A stretch of 64,000 bases of DNA, taken from contig NZ_JACGLS010000001.1 in the NCBI RefSeq assembly GCF_014062345.1, positions 496,001 to 560,000 of the forward strand, written 5' to 3'. Each line of letters opens with the position of its first letter. Positions within the stretch are counted from its first letter, which is position 1. This DNA is from Tenacibaculum pelagium. GTDB lineage: Bacteria > Bacteroidota > Bacteroidia > Flavobacteriales > Flavobacteriaceae. Position numbers and translations under genes: made by a program. Shown piece after piece: positions 8,804 through 17,058 of the stretch. The notes beneath the pieces were generated by a model. It had not been told where the DNA came from. It worked only from the letters and a program-made list of their open reading frames with translations, and ran no database searches.

Positions 8804-10492
8804 TTGAATAGTAAGATAATATCTAAAAGAAAATTACAAATCGTGTTTTTTATGATTTGTAATTTTTCATTTGCTCAAAATTTTAAAAAAGATTCAGCTT
8901 ATTTTTATTTTAATAAAGCTAAGCAATTTGATGTAGAAAACAAACATTTTAAAGCTTACGAAAACTACATTAAAGCTTTAAAAAGCTATCAAAAGTTAAA
9001 AATTGAAGATAGTGTAGTCATTTGTAATTTAGAGTTGTTTGACCTAATTGAATCTCAAAATAATTTAAAATATAATTCAAAACCATTTCTAGATAAATAT
9101 TATTCTTTAGCTCAAAAAAAAGCAGATACAAGTATGCTTATAACTTCAAATAATAGATATGCCGAATATTACTGGAACATTGACACTATTGAAATTACTA
9201 GTAGATATTACAAAAAATCTTTAAAATTAATTAAAAATGAAAAATTTTTAAAATATAAGCCTGTTATTTATGCTAATTTAGCGTACTTATACACAAAAAA
9301 CAAACCAGACTCTGCTAGTATATTTTTTAAAAAAACTTTAGAATTACTCCCTGATAAATTAATTGATCAACGTTTCGGCATTTATATAAATTATGCAAAC
9401 TTCTTTCAACAAAGAAAACTTTATGACAGTGCAATTCAACAATTAAAAAAAGCTGAAAAAATAGAACCTTTAAAATATAAATTAAAATATAAGAAAATAT
9501 TATATGAAAAATTTGCCAGGTGTTATAAAGAATTAAATGATTATGAAAATGCTTATAAAAATTACACCTTATATAACTCTTATAGAGATAGTCTTAACAA
9601 TACACAACAAAATATAGCAATTGCAGATCTAGATAAGAAATATGAAATTGCTGAAAAAGAAAAGCAAATACTTATTGAGCAGCAAAAGAAAAAACAAAAT
9701 CGTAATTTATTCTTAGGTTCTTTAAGCTTTTTAGTTCTTGGTGGTGGCATAGGTTTATTAACTTTAACAAATTCTCGAAAAAAAAGACTCCTTGCTGAAC
9801 AACAACAAGAGTTAGAAAAGCAAAAAAACTTAACTCTATTAAAGGAACAAGAAATTGTTTCTATTAACGCAATGATTGATGGTCAAGAAAAAGAACGTAT
9901 ACGAATTGCTGAAGATTTACATGATAATATTGGTAGTGTTTTAGCTACTCTAAAACTACATTTTGAGAATCTAAAATTTAATAGAGAAAAAAAGCAATTT
10001 AATCAAGATGAGTTGTACCAAAAAACTGAAAAACTCATTGATGAAACCTATTTAAAAGTACGCAGTTTAGCACATGCAAAAAATGCCGGTGTTATCGCTA
10101 ATAAAGGTTTGTTAGTTGCCGTAAAATTAATGGCTAAAAAAATATCAGACGCTAACAAAATTACAATTCATGTCTTAGATTTTGGCTTAGTTAAACGACT
10201 AGATAATAACTTAGAGATTTCAATATTTAGAATCATTCAAGAATTAATAACAAATATTATTAAGCATGCTGAAGCTACAGATGCAACTATAAATATAGCA
10301 CTCTATGACCAGAACTTAAACATTATTATTGAAGACAATGGAAAAGGGTTTATTTATGATAAAACAACTTTAAAGGAAGGTATTGGACTAAGCTCTATTG
10401 GAACTAGGGTTCAACATTTAAATGGTACATTTACTATAGATTCAACTATAAGCAAAGGAACTTCTATTATTATCAATATTCCTATAACATAA
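8804..10492 (+). CDS. TPR sensor histidine kinase (NarL/DegS-like, HisKA_3)
   Basis: 562 residues. A signal peptide (1-23, ending SFAQ) leads into a periplasmic tetratricopeptide-like region (about 28-265), a coiled coil, one membrane helix (about 298-321, LFLGSLSFLVLGGGIG), a second coiled coil, then a HisKA_3 dimerisation domain with the H-box ERIRIAEDLHDNIGS (phospho-acceptor His373). The HATPase_c domain has N-box QELITNIIKHAE, G1 EDNGKGF and G2 GIGLSSIG. It autophosphorylates and should pass phosphate to the LuxR-type regulator encoded next. The start is TTG at 8804, directly after the stop of the upstream gene; the next in-frame ATG would remove most of the signal peptide. The sensed signal is unknown. 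Confidence 0.92.
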   Translation: MNSKIISKRKLQIVFFMICNFSFAQNFKKDSAYFYFNKAKQFDVENKHFKAYENYIKALKSYQKLKIEDSVVICNLELFDLIESQNNLKYNSKPFLDKYYSLAQKKADTSMLITSNNRYAEYYWNIDTIEITSRYYKKSLKLIKNEKFLKYKPVIYANLAYLYTKNKPDSASIFFKKTLELLPDKLIDQRFGIYINYANFFQQRKLYDSAIQQLKKAEKIEPLKYKLKYKKILYEKFARCYKELNDYENAYKNYTLYNSYRDSLNNTQQNIAIADLDKKYEIAEKEKQILIEQQKKKQNRNLFLGSLSFLVLGGGIGLLTLTNSRKKRLLAEQQQELEKQKNLTLLKEQEIVSINAMIDGQEKERIRIAEDLHDNIGSVLATLKLHFENLKFNREKKQFNQDELYQKTEKLIDETYLKVRSLAHAKNAGVIANKGLLVAVKLMAKKISDANKITIHVLDFGLVKRLDNNLEISIFRIIQELITNIIKHAEATDATINIALYDQNLNIIIEDNGKGFIYDKTTLKEGIGLSSIGTRVQHLNGTFTIDSTISKGTSIIINIPIT

Positions 10493-10508
10493 TACTTAAG
10501 CTTAGGTA
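10493..10508. promoter_or_regulatory. palindromic operator candidate, copy 2 (TACYTA-N4-TAGGTA)
   Basis: TACTTAAGCTTAGGTA, two 8-bp arms with one mismatch, beginning right after the kinase stop codon. Its centre is 31.5 bp upstream of the -7 box at 10532. The same half-sites and the same placement occur in copy 1 at 8223-8238. Confidence 0.55.
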
Positions 10509-10531
10509 TATTTTTTAATGAATGCATTTCT

Positions 10532-10539
10532 TATCTTTG
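10532..10539 (+). promoter_or_regulatory. -7 box of the response regulator gene
   Basis: TATCTTTG, an exact TAnnTTTG match. It ends 17 bp before the ATG at 10557 and is preceded at the -33 position by the palindrome 10493-10508 rather than by TTTG, as expected for an activator-dependent promoter. Confidence 0.6.
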
Positions 10540-10556
10540 ATACAAACAGATAGAAT

Positions 10557-11198
10557 ATGATAAGTATTGCTATGGCAGAAGATCATCAAATGTTAATAGA
10601 TGGTGTAAAATCGTTTTTTGAATATGACGAGAATATCAATATTATTGGTACCGTTAATAATGGTGAAGATTTAGTTAAGCTTGTTAATTTAAAACAACCT
10701 AGATTAGTAATTACTGATATTCGCATGCCTAAAATGGATGGTATCCAAGCTACAAAGCTTATTAAATCTCAATTTTCACATATTAAAATATTGGCTTTAA
10801 CTATGTTCGACCAACCTGATGCCATTAAACAAATGTTAGATGCTGGTGCTTCAGGATATTTATTGAAAAACTCTGGTATTAAAATGTTATCAAAAGCAAT
10901 TGTTATTGTAGCTAATGGTGATACTTTTTTTGATCCAAATGTTGCTTTTAATTTTATGAACGATTACATCAATGAGAACGTTACCATTGGTAAATCTGAA
11001 AAAGTAATTTTATCGAATAGGGAAAAAGAAATCTTACAACTTATTGCTAATGGAAATACTTCAAAAGAAATTTCTGAAACTTTATTTATTGCTAAAACAA
11101 CTGTTGACACTCATAGAAAAAACATGATTCGAAAACTCAATTTAAAAGGTGGTAACGAACTTATGAAATATGCTATTGATAAAAAATATAAATTTTAA
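10557..11198 (+). CDS. LuxR/NarL-type response regulator
   Basis: 213 residues: receiver domain (1-120) with acidic pocket AEDH, phospho-acceptor Asp54 in LVITDIRMP, switch Thr in ALTMFDQ and Lys105 in GYLLKNSG; then a LuxR-type helix-turn-helix (about 147-205, LSNREKEILQLIANGNTSKEI and TVDTHRKNMIRKL). Partner of the TPR histidine kinase immediately upstream. It has its own promoter, preceded by a palindrome also found upstream of the orphan gene at 8297, which suggests it regulates both its own gene and that operon. Its last codons overlap by a few bases the 3' end of the convergent cupin gene. Confidence 0.94.
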   Translation: MISIAMAEDHQMLIDGVKSFFEYDENINIIGTVNNGEDLVKLVNLKQPRLVITDIRMPKMDGIQATKLIKSQFSHIKILALTMFDQPDAIKQMLDAGASGYLLKNSGIKMLSKAIVIVANGDTFFDPNVAFNFMNDYINENVTIGKSEKVILSNREKEILQLIANGNTSKEISETLFIAKTTVDTHRKNMIRKLNLKGGNELMKYAIDKKYKF

Positions 11199-11563
11199 AC
11201 CTCTTCTCTATTTACTAAATCGATAGAAAAAGCTGGTAAACAAATTGCTAAATATTCACAAGGCTCTGTAAATGGATTTGAATATTGAACACGTACATTT
11301 TTCTCTATTTTAATAGATTGCCCTTCTTCTAGAACAACGATATCTCCATCAATATTAAATTGTTTTTTACCTTTAATTATGTAAGTGTACTCTTCAAATT
11401 CTGGTGTTTGAAAAGGCTCACTCCAACCAGCAGGAGCGACCATATGTGCAATACTTACTTTAGAATTCTTATCGGTAGCATTACCAAAATGTTCTTCTAT
11501 TAATTTCCCATCAGTAGTTGGTACTACAAACGGACTATTCTGAATTATATATTTTTTACTCAT
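11195..11563 (-). CDS. small cupin-domain protein
   Basis: 122 residues with one cupin beta-barrel: VSIAHMVAPAGWSEPFQTPEFEEYTYIIKG and the second motif EEGQSIKIEKNVRVQYSNP. The usual first-motif histidines (HxH) are not present; Glu residues in EFEEYTYI could act as ligands, so metal binding is uncertain. The ATG at 11563 (MSKKYIIQ) is chosen because the nine-residue upstream extension runs through the terminator hairpin at 11574-11599. Convergent with the response regulator gene, overlapping by four bases. Cytoplasmic; substrate unknown. Confidence 0.8.
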   Translation of the reverse strand: MSKKYIIQNSPFVVPTTDGKLIEEHFGNATDKNSKVSIAHMVAPAGWSEPFQTPEFEEYTYIIKGKKQFNIDGDIVVLEEGQSIKIEKNVRVQYSNPFTEPCEYLAICLPAFSIDLVNREEV

Positions 11564-11573
11564 GTTATAAAAA

Positions 11574-11599
11574 TAAAAAAACCGAAACAAATGTTTCGG
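11574..11599 (-). terminator. terminator of the lipoprotein gene
   Basis: Stem CCGAAAC/GTTTCGG (11582-11588 with 11593-11599, loop of four bases) followed on the minus strand by a T-rich run. It ends the transcript of the gene at 11614-12174 and excludes an upstream start for the cupin gene. Confidence 0.78.
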
Positions 11600-11613
11600 C
11601 TTTTGATGTAATT

Positions 11614-12174
11614 TTAATTAAACCAAATGGTTAATGATTTTATTTTAGCTAAATCAGGAATTTGTTCTTTCGTTACTTTTTGAGTGCTAAACGCTTTTAA
11701 TCCTAAATCTTCTTTATCTATCGCAATTGTTGCATTTAAATCATCAATAAATAAAGTTGCTGATGATAATGTAGACTCAACCTTGTTAATCGTGTTATTT
11801 GCGTTAATTTCTTGGAATGTAGAATTAATATTTAATCCTGATTTTGTTTTATAACGATCGTCAAAAATCTCAACACTCTTAATAGTTGACACAGAATCTA
11901 ATTGCTCTTGTGGAATAATAGTTAATAAATGCTTCCCTCCTTTTTCATAGATTTTATATTTATCATCCTCTTGAAAAAGATTATCTCCTTTAATTCCTTC
12001 ACTTAATATTTTTACAACAGAATCATTTTTAAAAATTCCGTCAATCTCTTGCATCGTGGTTTTAGTCGTTAAGCTTCCTACTTTACCTTTTGCTACATCA
12101 AATTTACTTTTACCACATTGAATAAATAAAATTGATATTATTGCAATTACTAGGGGCTTCATTATATTTTTCAT
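11614..12174 (-). CDS. putative lipoprotein, unknown function
   Basis: 186 residues, no family recognised. The N-terminus is a lipoprotein signal (KPLVIAIISILFIQCGKSKF; lipobox FIQC), so the mature protein should be lipid-anchored in the periplasm or outer membrane. The mature part has repeated patterns such as VGSLTTKTTMQEIDGIF and SGLNINSTFQEINAN, each a short strand followed by a helix, as in proteins with two related alpha/beta halves. An internal ATG at 12162 is an alternative start. It lies 42 bp downstream of the HerA-like gene on the same strand with no terminator between, and ends at a clear hairpin. Function not assignable. Confidence 0.75.
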   Translation of the reverse strand: MKNIMKPLVIAIISILFIQCGKSKFDVAKGKVGSLTTKTTMQEIDGIFKNDSVVKILSEGIKGDNLFQEDDKYKIYEKGGKHLLTIIPQEQLDSVSTIKSVEIFDDRYKTKSGLNINSTFQEINANNTINKVESTLSSATLFIDDLNATIAIDKEDLGLKAFSTQKVTKEQIPDLAKIKSLTIWFN

Positions 12175-12216
12175 TGATTTACTTTTTATTATAACGTCTT
12201 TAATTTACTATTTGTT

Positions 12217-13740
12217 TTATTTCAATACCTTTTTTAAAATTCCGAAAGCTGCTCTTATAAAAGTTGCACTCGTTAATACTTTAATAATTGGGTTTTGTCT
12301 TGTACTTCTACTTCTTGTTGACGAAGATTTTCTTCTCGTTTTTTCTTCTTCTTTTTTACGTGCCTCTTCTGTTTTCTCTTTATTAATCTTATCTATCTTG
12401 CCGCTCAGCATCTCGTAAGCACTTTCTCTATCAACTGTTTCGTTGTACTTAGGAATCAATCTAGAATTATCTAAAACTTGCTTAATCTCTTTTTCTGTTA
12501 ATACATCCATTCTACTCATCGGTGCACGTAACATTGTTCTTGCTAATGGCGTTGGAATTCCTTTTTCGTTTAATACCGAAACTAAAGCTTCACCAATTCC
12601 TAACTGCGTTAATACTTCTTTAGTATCGTAATATTCTGAATCTGGATAATTCTCAGCAGCTAATTTAATTGCCTTTCTGTCTTTCGCCGTAAACGCACGT
12701 AACGCATGCTGTATTTTCATACCTAATTGCGCTAACACATCTTCTGGAACATCTTTCGGGTTCTGAGTTACAAAGTACAATCCGATTCCTTTAGAACGAA
12801 TTAATTTTACGATACTTTCTATCTGACTTAACAATGCTTTTGATGCTTCATCAAATACTAAATGTGCTTCGTCTATAAATATTACTAATTCTGGGCGACC
12901 ACTATCTCCTTGCTCAGGGAAAGTTTCATATACCTCTGCTAATAATTGTAACATAAAAGTTGAAAACAACTTTGGCTTATCTTGAATATCTGTTAAACGC
13001 AAAACAGATATCAACCCTCTTCCGTTTTCATCTATTCTAGTTAAATCATCTACTTCAAATGATTTTTCCCCAAAAAACAAATCTCCTCCTTGCTGTTCAA
13101 TTTCAATTATCTTTCTAAGAATAGCTCCTGTACTTGCTGTAGAAATTCGTCCGTACTCTTCTTGAATTTCCTCTTTACCTTCATTAGTAACAAATTGAAG
13201 AATCTTTTTAAAATCTTTTAAATCTAATAATGGTAATTTATTATCGTCACAATATTTAAAAATAATCGCTACAATACCAGATTGTGTATCGGTTAAATCT
13301 AAAATACGAGATAATAATACTGGTCCAAATTCAGAAACCGTTGCTCGTAAGCGAACTCCGTCTTGCTCTGAAATTGATAAAATTTCGATTGGAAACTTTG
13401 TAGCATTAAAAGGAATACCAATTTTTTCGTGACGTTCATCAATTTTTGGATGCCCAGGACTTGGTTGCGCTAATCCACTTAAATCACCTTTTACATCCAT
13501 CAATAAAACCGGGATCCCTTTTTCTGACATGTTCTCAGCCAACACCTGCAAGGTTTTAGTTTTACCCGTACCAGTTGCCCCAGCTATCAATCCATGACGA
13601 TTTAAAGTTTTTAAAGGAATATTTACCAATGCATTCGTTACGGTTTCTTCACCTAACATACCTGCTCCTAGTGTAATAAAATCACCTTTAGATTTATATC
13701 CTTCGTTTATATAATTGAAAAACTCTTCAGTTTTACTCAT
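12217..13740 (-). CDS. HerA-like helicase/ATPase (DUF853 family)
   Basis: 507 residues from MSKTEEFFNYINEGY. FtsK/HerA-type ATPase with Walker A GATGTGKTKTLQ (about residues 53-64), VLLMDVKGDLSGLAQP, the family block SPGHPKIDERHEKIGIPF, Walker B-like ELVIFIDEAHLVF and the arginine-finger region GLYFVTQNPKDVPEDV. The C-terminus is a highly basic low-complexity segment (TRRKSSSTRSRSTRQNP). The 14-residue upstream extension is rejected because MSKT is the conserved family start. Members of this family are widespread but their substrate is not established; a DNA-translocase-like activity is inferred from homology. Divergent from queE. Confidence 0.9.
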   Translation of the reverse strand: MSKTEEFFNYINEGYKSKGDFITLGAGMLGEETVTNALVNIPLKTLNRHGLIAGATGTGKTKTLQVLAENMSEKGIPVLLMDVKGDLSGLAQPSPGHPKIDERHEKIGIPFNATKFPIEILSISEQDGVRLRATVSEFGPVLLSRILDLTDTQSGIVAIIFKYCDDNKLPLLDLKDFKKILQFVTNEGKEEIQEEYGRISTASTGAILRKIIEIEQQGGDLFFGEKSFEVDDLTRIDENGRGLISVLRLTDIQDKPKLFSTFMLQLLAEVYETFPEQGDSGRPELVIFIDEAHLVFDEASKALLSQIESIVKLIRSKGIGLYFVTQNPKDVPEDVLAQLGMKIQHALRAFTAKDRKAIKLAAENYPDSEYYDTKEVLTQLGIGEALVSVLNEKGIPTPLARTMLRAPMSRMDVLTEKEIKQVLDNSRLIPKYNETVDRESAYEMLSGKIDKINKEKTEEARKKEEEKTRRKSSSTRSRSTRQNPIIKVLTSATFIRAAFGILKKVLK

Positions 13741-13810
13741 TTTCGCGATTCTTTTTATTGATAAAACACGTAAAAGTAACAAAAATCATTCATTAAATTT
13801 TAATGTTGAC

Positions 13811-13818
13811 TATCTTTG
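13811..13818 (+). promoter_or_regulatory. -7 box of queE, nearly leaderless
   Basis: TATCTTTG ending only 7 bp before the ATG at 13826. With the usual 5-7 bp between the -7 box and the start point, the transcript would begin 0-2 nt upstream of the ATG. No clear -33 TTTG at standard spacing. Confidence 0.55.
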
Positions 13819-13825
13819 CATCCTT

Positions 13826-14458
13826 ATGTTGAAAAAAGAAGTACAAGAGTTAATTGATAAAGGTGAAATGCTTCCTTTAATGGAAGAGTTTTACACAATA
13901 CAAGGTGAAGGAAGTCATACAGGAACCGCTGCTTATTTTATTCGTATTGGTGGTTGCGATGTTGGTTGCCACTGGTGTGATGTGAAAGAAAGTTGGGATG
14001 CAAATTTACACCCGCCAACAAAAACGGATCTTATTGTTGAGAATGCCAAAAAATATGCTAAAACAGTGGTTATTACAGGTGGTGAGCCTTTAATGTGGAG
14101 TTTAGATTATATTACGAAAGAACTTCGTGATAAAGGAATGAAAACGCATATTGAAACTTCTGGAGCTTATGATTTTTCTGGAGTATGGGATTGGTTTTGT
14201 TTATCACCTAAAAAAACAAAATTACCTACAAAAGAATGTTATAAACAAGCAGATGAATTGAAAATGATTATTCATAATAAGAATGATTTTCAATTTGCTG
14301 AAGAACAAGCAGAAAAAGTAGGAAAGAAATGTCAGCTCTTTTTACAACCGGAATGGAGTAAAAAAGAAAAAATGACACCAATGATTATAGATTATGTGAT
14401 GAAAAATCCTAAATGGAGAATTTCTTTACAAACTCATAAGTATTTAAATATCCCGTAA
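13826..14458 (+). CDS. queE: 7-carboxy-7-deazaguanine synthase QueE
   Basis: 210 residues. Radical SAM enzyme that converts 6-carboxy-tetrahydropterin to 7-carboxy-7-deazaguanine in queuosine/preQ0 biosynthesis. The cluster motif is CDVGCHWC (CxxxCxxC), with substrate and SAM features EEFYTIQGEGSHTG, FIRIGGCD and TGGEPLMW. The ATG at 13826 is used: the longer frame back to 13715 runs over the divergent HerA-like start and the promoter at 13811. No other queuosine genes adjoin, but tgt is about 4 kb away on the other strand. Ends at a bidirectional terminator. Confidence 0.95.
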   Translation: MLKKEVQELIDKGEMLPLMEEFYTIQGEGSHTGTAAYFIRIGGCDVGCHWCDVKESWDANLHPPTKTDLIVENAKKYAKTVVITGGEPLMWSLDYITKELRDKGMKTHIETSGAYDFSGVWDWFCLSPKKTKLPTKECYKQADELKMIIHNKNDFQFAEEQAEKVGKKCQLFLQPEWSKKEKMTPMIIDYVMKNPKWRISLQTHKYLNIP

Positions 14459-14460
14459 AT

Positions 14461-14489
14461 AAAAAAGCAACCAAATTAGGTTGCTTTTT
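14461..14489. terminator. bidirectional terminator between queE and the gene at 14488
   Basis: Stem AAAAAGCAACC/GGTTGCTTTTT (14462-14472 with 14479-14489, loop AAATTA). A and T runs on both sides allow it to act on both convergent transcripts; it touches the stop codon of the minus-strand gene. Confidence 0.85.
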
Positions 14490-15009
14490 ATTTAATCGAT
14501 TCTCCATCCCATATATACTCTTTAATTACTTTTGATGATTTCCTTTTAATCTCCTTAGAATTATTTAATTCATCTTTATATTCTAATAATTTAATCTTAT
14601 TCTTTTCAAAAACATATTCTCTCGACATTAAAGTCAATTCATAATCTTCTTCTTCAATTACTGGCAACGAAACCCATTTCTCATTGTTTGTAAGAATCCA
14701 AACATATGTATATGTATCACAATAACATGCACATTGATATATTTCAACTTCAATTATTTTTGATACATTTTTTAATAATGATTTAGTTTTTATTTTAACA
14801 ACTCCATCATTTTCATAAGTCTCTAAATAAATATCTATTTTTTGATGTTTAACTCCAAAGTTATCGACTAAAAATATTGGTTTAGTACCTTCCTCTAATT
14901 TTTCATAATTACGAGAAACTTTAGTTAAACTATACTCTTTTGAAACATTTACTTGTGAATATAAGTTATTGATTAAAATGACAACTATTAAAAATATAAT
15001 CTTCTTCAT
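14488..15009 (-). CDS. small secreted protein, unknown
   Basis: 173 residues, not recognised. A signal peptide (1-18, KKIIFLIVVILINNLYSQ) precedes a beta-rich body (IDIYLETYENDGVVKIKTK, YTYVWILTNNEKWVSLP) with a cysteine cluster CACYCDTY around residue 92, possibly a metal or disulfide site, and a lysine-rich end (KIKLLEYKDELNNSKEIKRK). It stands alone between hairpin terminators at 14461 and 15039, on the same strand as accA. Periplasmic or secreted; no T9SS sorting domain is visible. Probably an accessory gene. Confidence 0.7.
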   Translation of the reverse strand: MKKIIFLIVVILINNLYSQVNVSKEYSLTKVSRNYEKLEEGTKPIFLVDNFGVKHQKIDIYLETYENDGVVKIKTKSLLKNVSKIIEVEIYQCACYCDTYTYVWILTNNEKWVSLPVIEEEDYELTLMSREYVFEKNKIKLLEYKDELNNSKEIKRKSSKVIKEYIWDGESIK

Positions 15010-15038
15010 TAAACTTTCTTTTTAACACTAAAATAAGT

Positions 15039-15077
15039 TAAAAAATAAAACTCGTTACAAAAAATTGTAACGAGTTT
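15039..15077 (-). terminator. terminator of accA
   Basis: 13-bp stem AAACTCGTTACAA/TTGTAACGAGTTT (15048-15060 with 15065-15077, loop AAAA) followed on the minus strand by TTTTATTTTTT. It lies 30 bp downstream of the accA stop. Confidence 0.87.
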
Positions 15078-15106
15078 CTAATTTATCTTTTTATAAAGTG
15101 ATAATA

Positions 15107-16060
15107 CTATTCTTTATAAACTCCCATATTAGCATATTTATCCATACGTTGGGCAACTAAATCAGTATCATTTAAATCTTTTAATTCATCAAAAGCTTTT
15201 AAAATTTGATCTTGTACAGCATCGAAAGCTCCTTGTCTATCTGAATGTGCTCCTCCAATTGGTTCTTCGATGATTCCGTCAATTAATTTTAACTTCTTCA
15301 TATCTTCACCTGTTAATTTTAAAGCTTCAGCAGCTTGCTCTTTATACTCCCAGCTACGCCATAAAATTGATGAACAAGATTCTGGAGAAATAACTGTATA
15401 CCAAGTATTTTCCATCATATATACCTTATCTCCTACACCAATCCCTAAAGCTCCACCTGAAGCTCCTTCACCAATTACTATAGTAATAATAGGCGTTTTT
15501 AAACGTGTCATTTCAAAGATGTTACGTGCAATTGCTTCCCCTTGTCCACGCTCTTCAGCTTCTAATCCTGGATAAGCACCTGGAGTATCTAATAAAGTAA
15601 CTACTGGAATTCCGAATTTCTCAGCCATACGCATTAAACGTAATGCTTTACGGTAACCTTCAGGATTTGCCATACCAAAATTACGGTACTGACGTGTTTT
15701 AGTATTGTAACCTTTTTGCTGACCAATAAACATAAAAGATTGATCGCCTATTTTACCTAAACCACCAATCATCGCTTTATCATCCTTTACACTACGATCT
15801 CCATGCAACTCCATAAAAGTATTCCCACAGATTGCGTTGATATAATCTAGCGTATACGGACGATTTGGGTGACGTGACAATTGTACACGCTGCCAAGGCG
15901 TTAAGTTTTTATATATATCTTTCTTCGCTTTTTCAAGCTTCTTTTCAATTTTATTACAAGTTGCAGTTACGTCAACTTCGCTTTCTTTTCCTATCTCAAA
16001 ACATTTTGCCAATTGATCTTCTAATTCTTTTATTGGCATTTCAAAATCTAAATATTCCAT
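15107..16060 (-). CDS. accA: acetyl-CoA carboxylase carboxyltransferase subunit alpha
   Basis: 317 residues, standard length for AccA. With AccD it transfers the carboxyl group from biotin-BCCP to acetyl-CoA, giving malonyl-CoA for fatty acid synthesis. Recognisable stretches: [55 protein letters not shown] (oxyanion-hole glycines) and [17 protein letters not shown] at 16060, with a -7-like box at 16108. Single-gene transcript ending in a strong hairpin. Cytoplasmic. Confidence 0.97.
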   Translation of the reverse strand: MEYLDFEMPIKELEDQLAKCFEIGKESEVDVTATCNKIEKKLEKAKKDIYKNLTPWQRVQLSRHPNRPYTLDYINAICGNTFMELHGDRSVKDDKAMIGGLGKIGDQSFMFIGQQKGYNTKTRQYRNFGMANPEGYRKALRLMRMAEKFGIPVVTLLDTPGAYPGLEAEERGQGEAIARNIFEMTRLKTPIITIVIGEGASGGALGIGVGDKVYMMENTWYTVISPESCSSILWRSWEYKEQAAEALKLTGEDMKKLKLIDGIIEEPIGGAHSDRQGAFDAVQDQILKAFDELKDLNDTDLVAQRMDKYANMGVYKE

Positions 16061-16107
16061 TTTGTATAGTTTGATTTTCTAATTTTATCGTTAGTCGTTT
16101 GTAATAG

Positions 16108-16115
16108 CAAACATA
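16108..16115 (-). promoter_or_regulatory. -7 box upstream of accA
   Basis: TATGTTTG on the minus strand (TAnnTTTG), 47 bp upstream of the accA ATG. The -33 element is not clear. Confidence 0.4.
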
Positions 16116-16158
16116 CTAAAAAATTGCACAGCTTACCTTGCAATGAATTCTTAAAATA

Positions 16159-17058
16159 CTATTTTTTATTGATTTTCTTTTTTAATGTAGATGCATTTTT
16201 AAGTAACCCGTTTAATAACACTACAAATAAGACTATAAATGCTCCGTAATAAAACTCAGGATTCATTTGTTCTTTTTCTCCAAAAATTATCAATGCTAAT
16301 ATAATCGCATAAATAGGTTCTAAATTTATAGTTAGCATCACAGTATACGGCGTTAAGTATTTCATTACTTGCACAGATGCTATAAAAGCATAAGCTGTAC
16401 AAAAGCTACTTAAAATTAATAAATACATCCAATCTGATGATGATAATTGAAAAAACTCAATTGTAAACTGTTGTGTAAATAACATGTAGATTGTTACTCC
16501 TAAAACACCAAATAATAATTGATAAAAAGAAATTGTATTTGCATCATGTGTTTTTATAAAAAGTCCGTTTAAAACTGCAAATAATGCTGATAAAAATGCT
16601 GAAATTAATGCATAAATAATTCCTAAAGAATATTGGCTTTCGAAATTAAAGATAATATACAGTCCAACGATTACTAATAAACCTAATATTATTTCTATTG
16701 ATTTTATTCTTCTTTTAAAAAATAAAGGTTCAATAAGAGATGCGAAGAATGCACCTGTACTCATCGTTACCAAAGCAACAGATACGTTTGATACTTTTAT
16801 CGCTTTAAAAAATGTAATCCAATGTATCGCTATGATTACTCCTGAAACAGCAAATTTTAAGAGTGCTTTTTTATCTACTTTAAATGATTTTTTACGAATC
16901 AAAAAATACAACGCGATAAACCCAACTGCTAATAGCATACGATACCAAACAAGAGGAACGGCATCAATAGATATTAAAGCTCCTAATATTGCTGTGAACC
17001 CCCAAATAAAAACAATAAAATGTAAATGGAGATAATTTTTAAGCTTATTTCCTTGCAT
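16159..17058 (-). CDS. EamA/DMT family transporter
   Basis: 299 residues with ten predicted membrane segments in two EamA repeats: FIVFIWGFTAILGALIS opens the first, IYALISAFLSALFAVLNGLF the second. Features of the drug/metabolite superfamily include IHWITFFKAIKVSNVSVA and YTVMLTINLEPIYAIILA, plus a basic C-terminus (KKKINKK). The ATG at 17058 (MQGNKLKNYLHLHF) makes the gene overlap the end of the YjgP/YjgQ gene by 14 bp, so the genes are coupled; the longer frame would overlap it further. Inner membrane; an efflux role is typical but the substrate is unknown. Confidence 0.86.
   Translation of the reverse strand: MQGNKLKNYLHLHFIVFIWGFTAILGALISIDAVPLVWYRMLLAVGFIALYFLIRKKSFKVDKKALLKFAVSGVIIAIHWITFFKAIKVSNVSVALVTMSTGAFFASLIEPLFFKRRIKSIEIILGLLVIVGLYIIFNFESQYSLGIIYALISAFLSALFAVLNGLFIKTHDANTISFYQLLFGVLGVTIYMLFTQQFTIEFFQLSSSDWMYLLILSSFCTAYAFIASVQVMKYLTPYTVMLTINLEPIYAIILALIIFGEKEQMNPEFYYGAFIVLFVVLLNGLLKNASTLKKKINKK

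Noticed and set aside
11564..11590. Upstream start for the cupin gene
   Set aside because: The extra residues are encoded by the terminator hairpin of the upstream gene.
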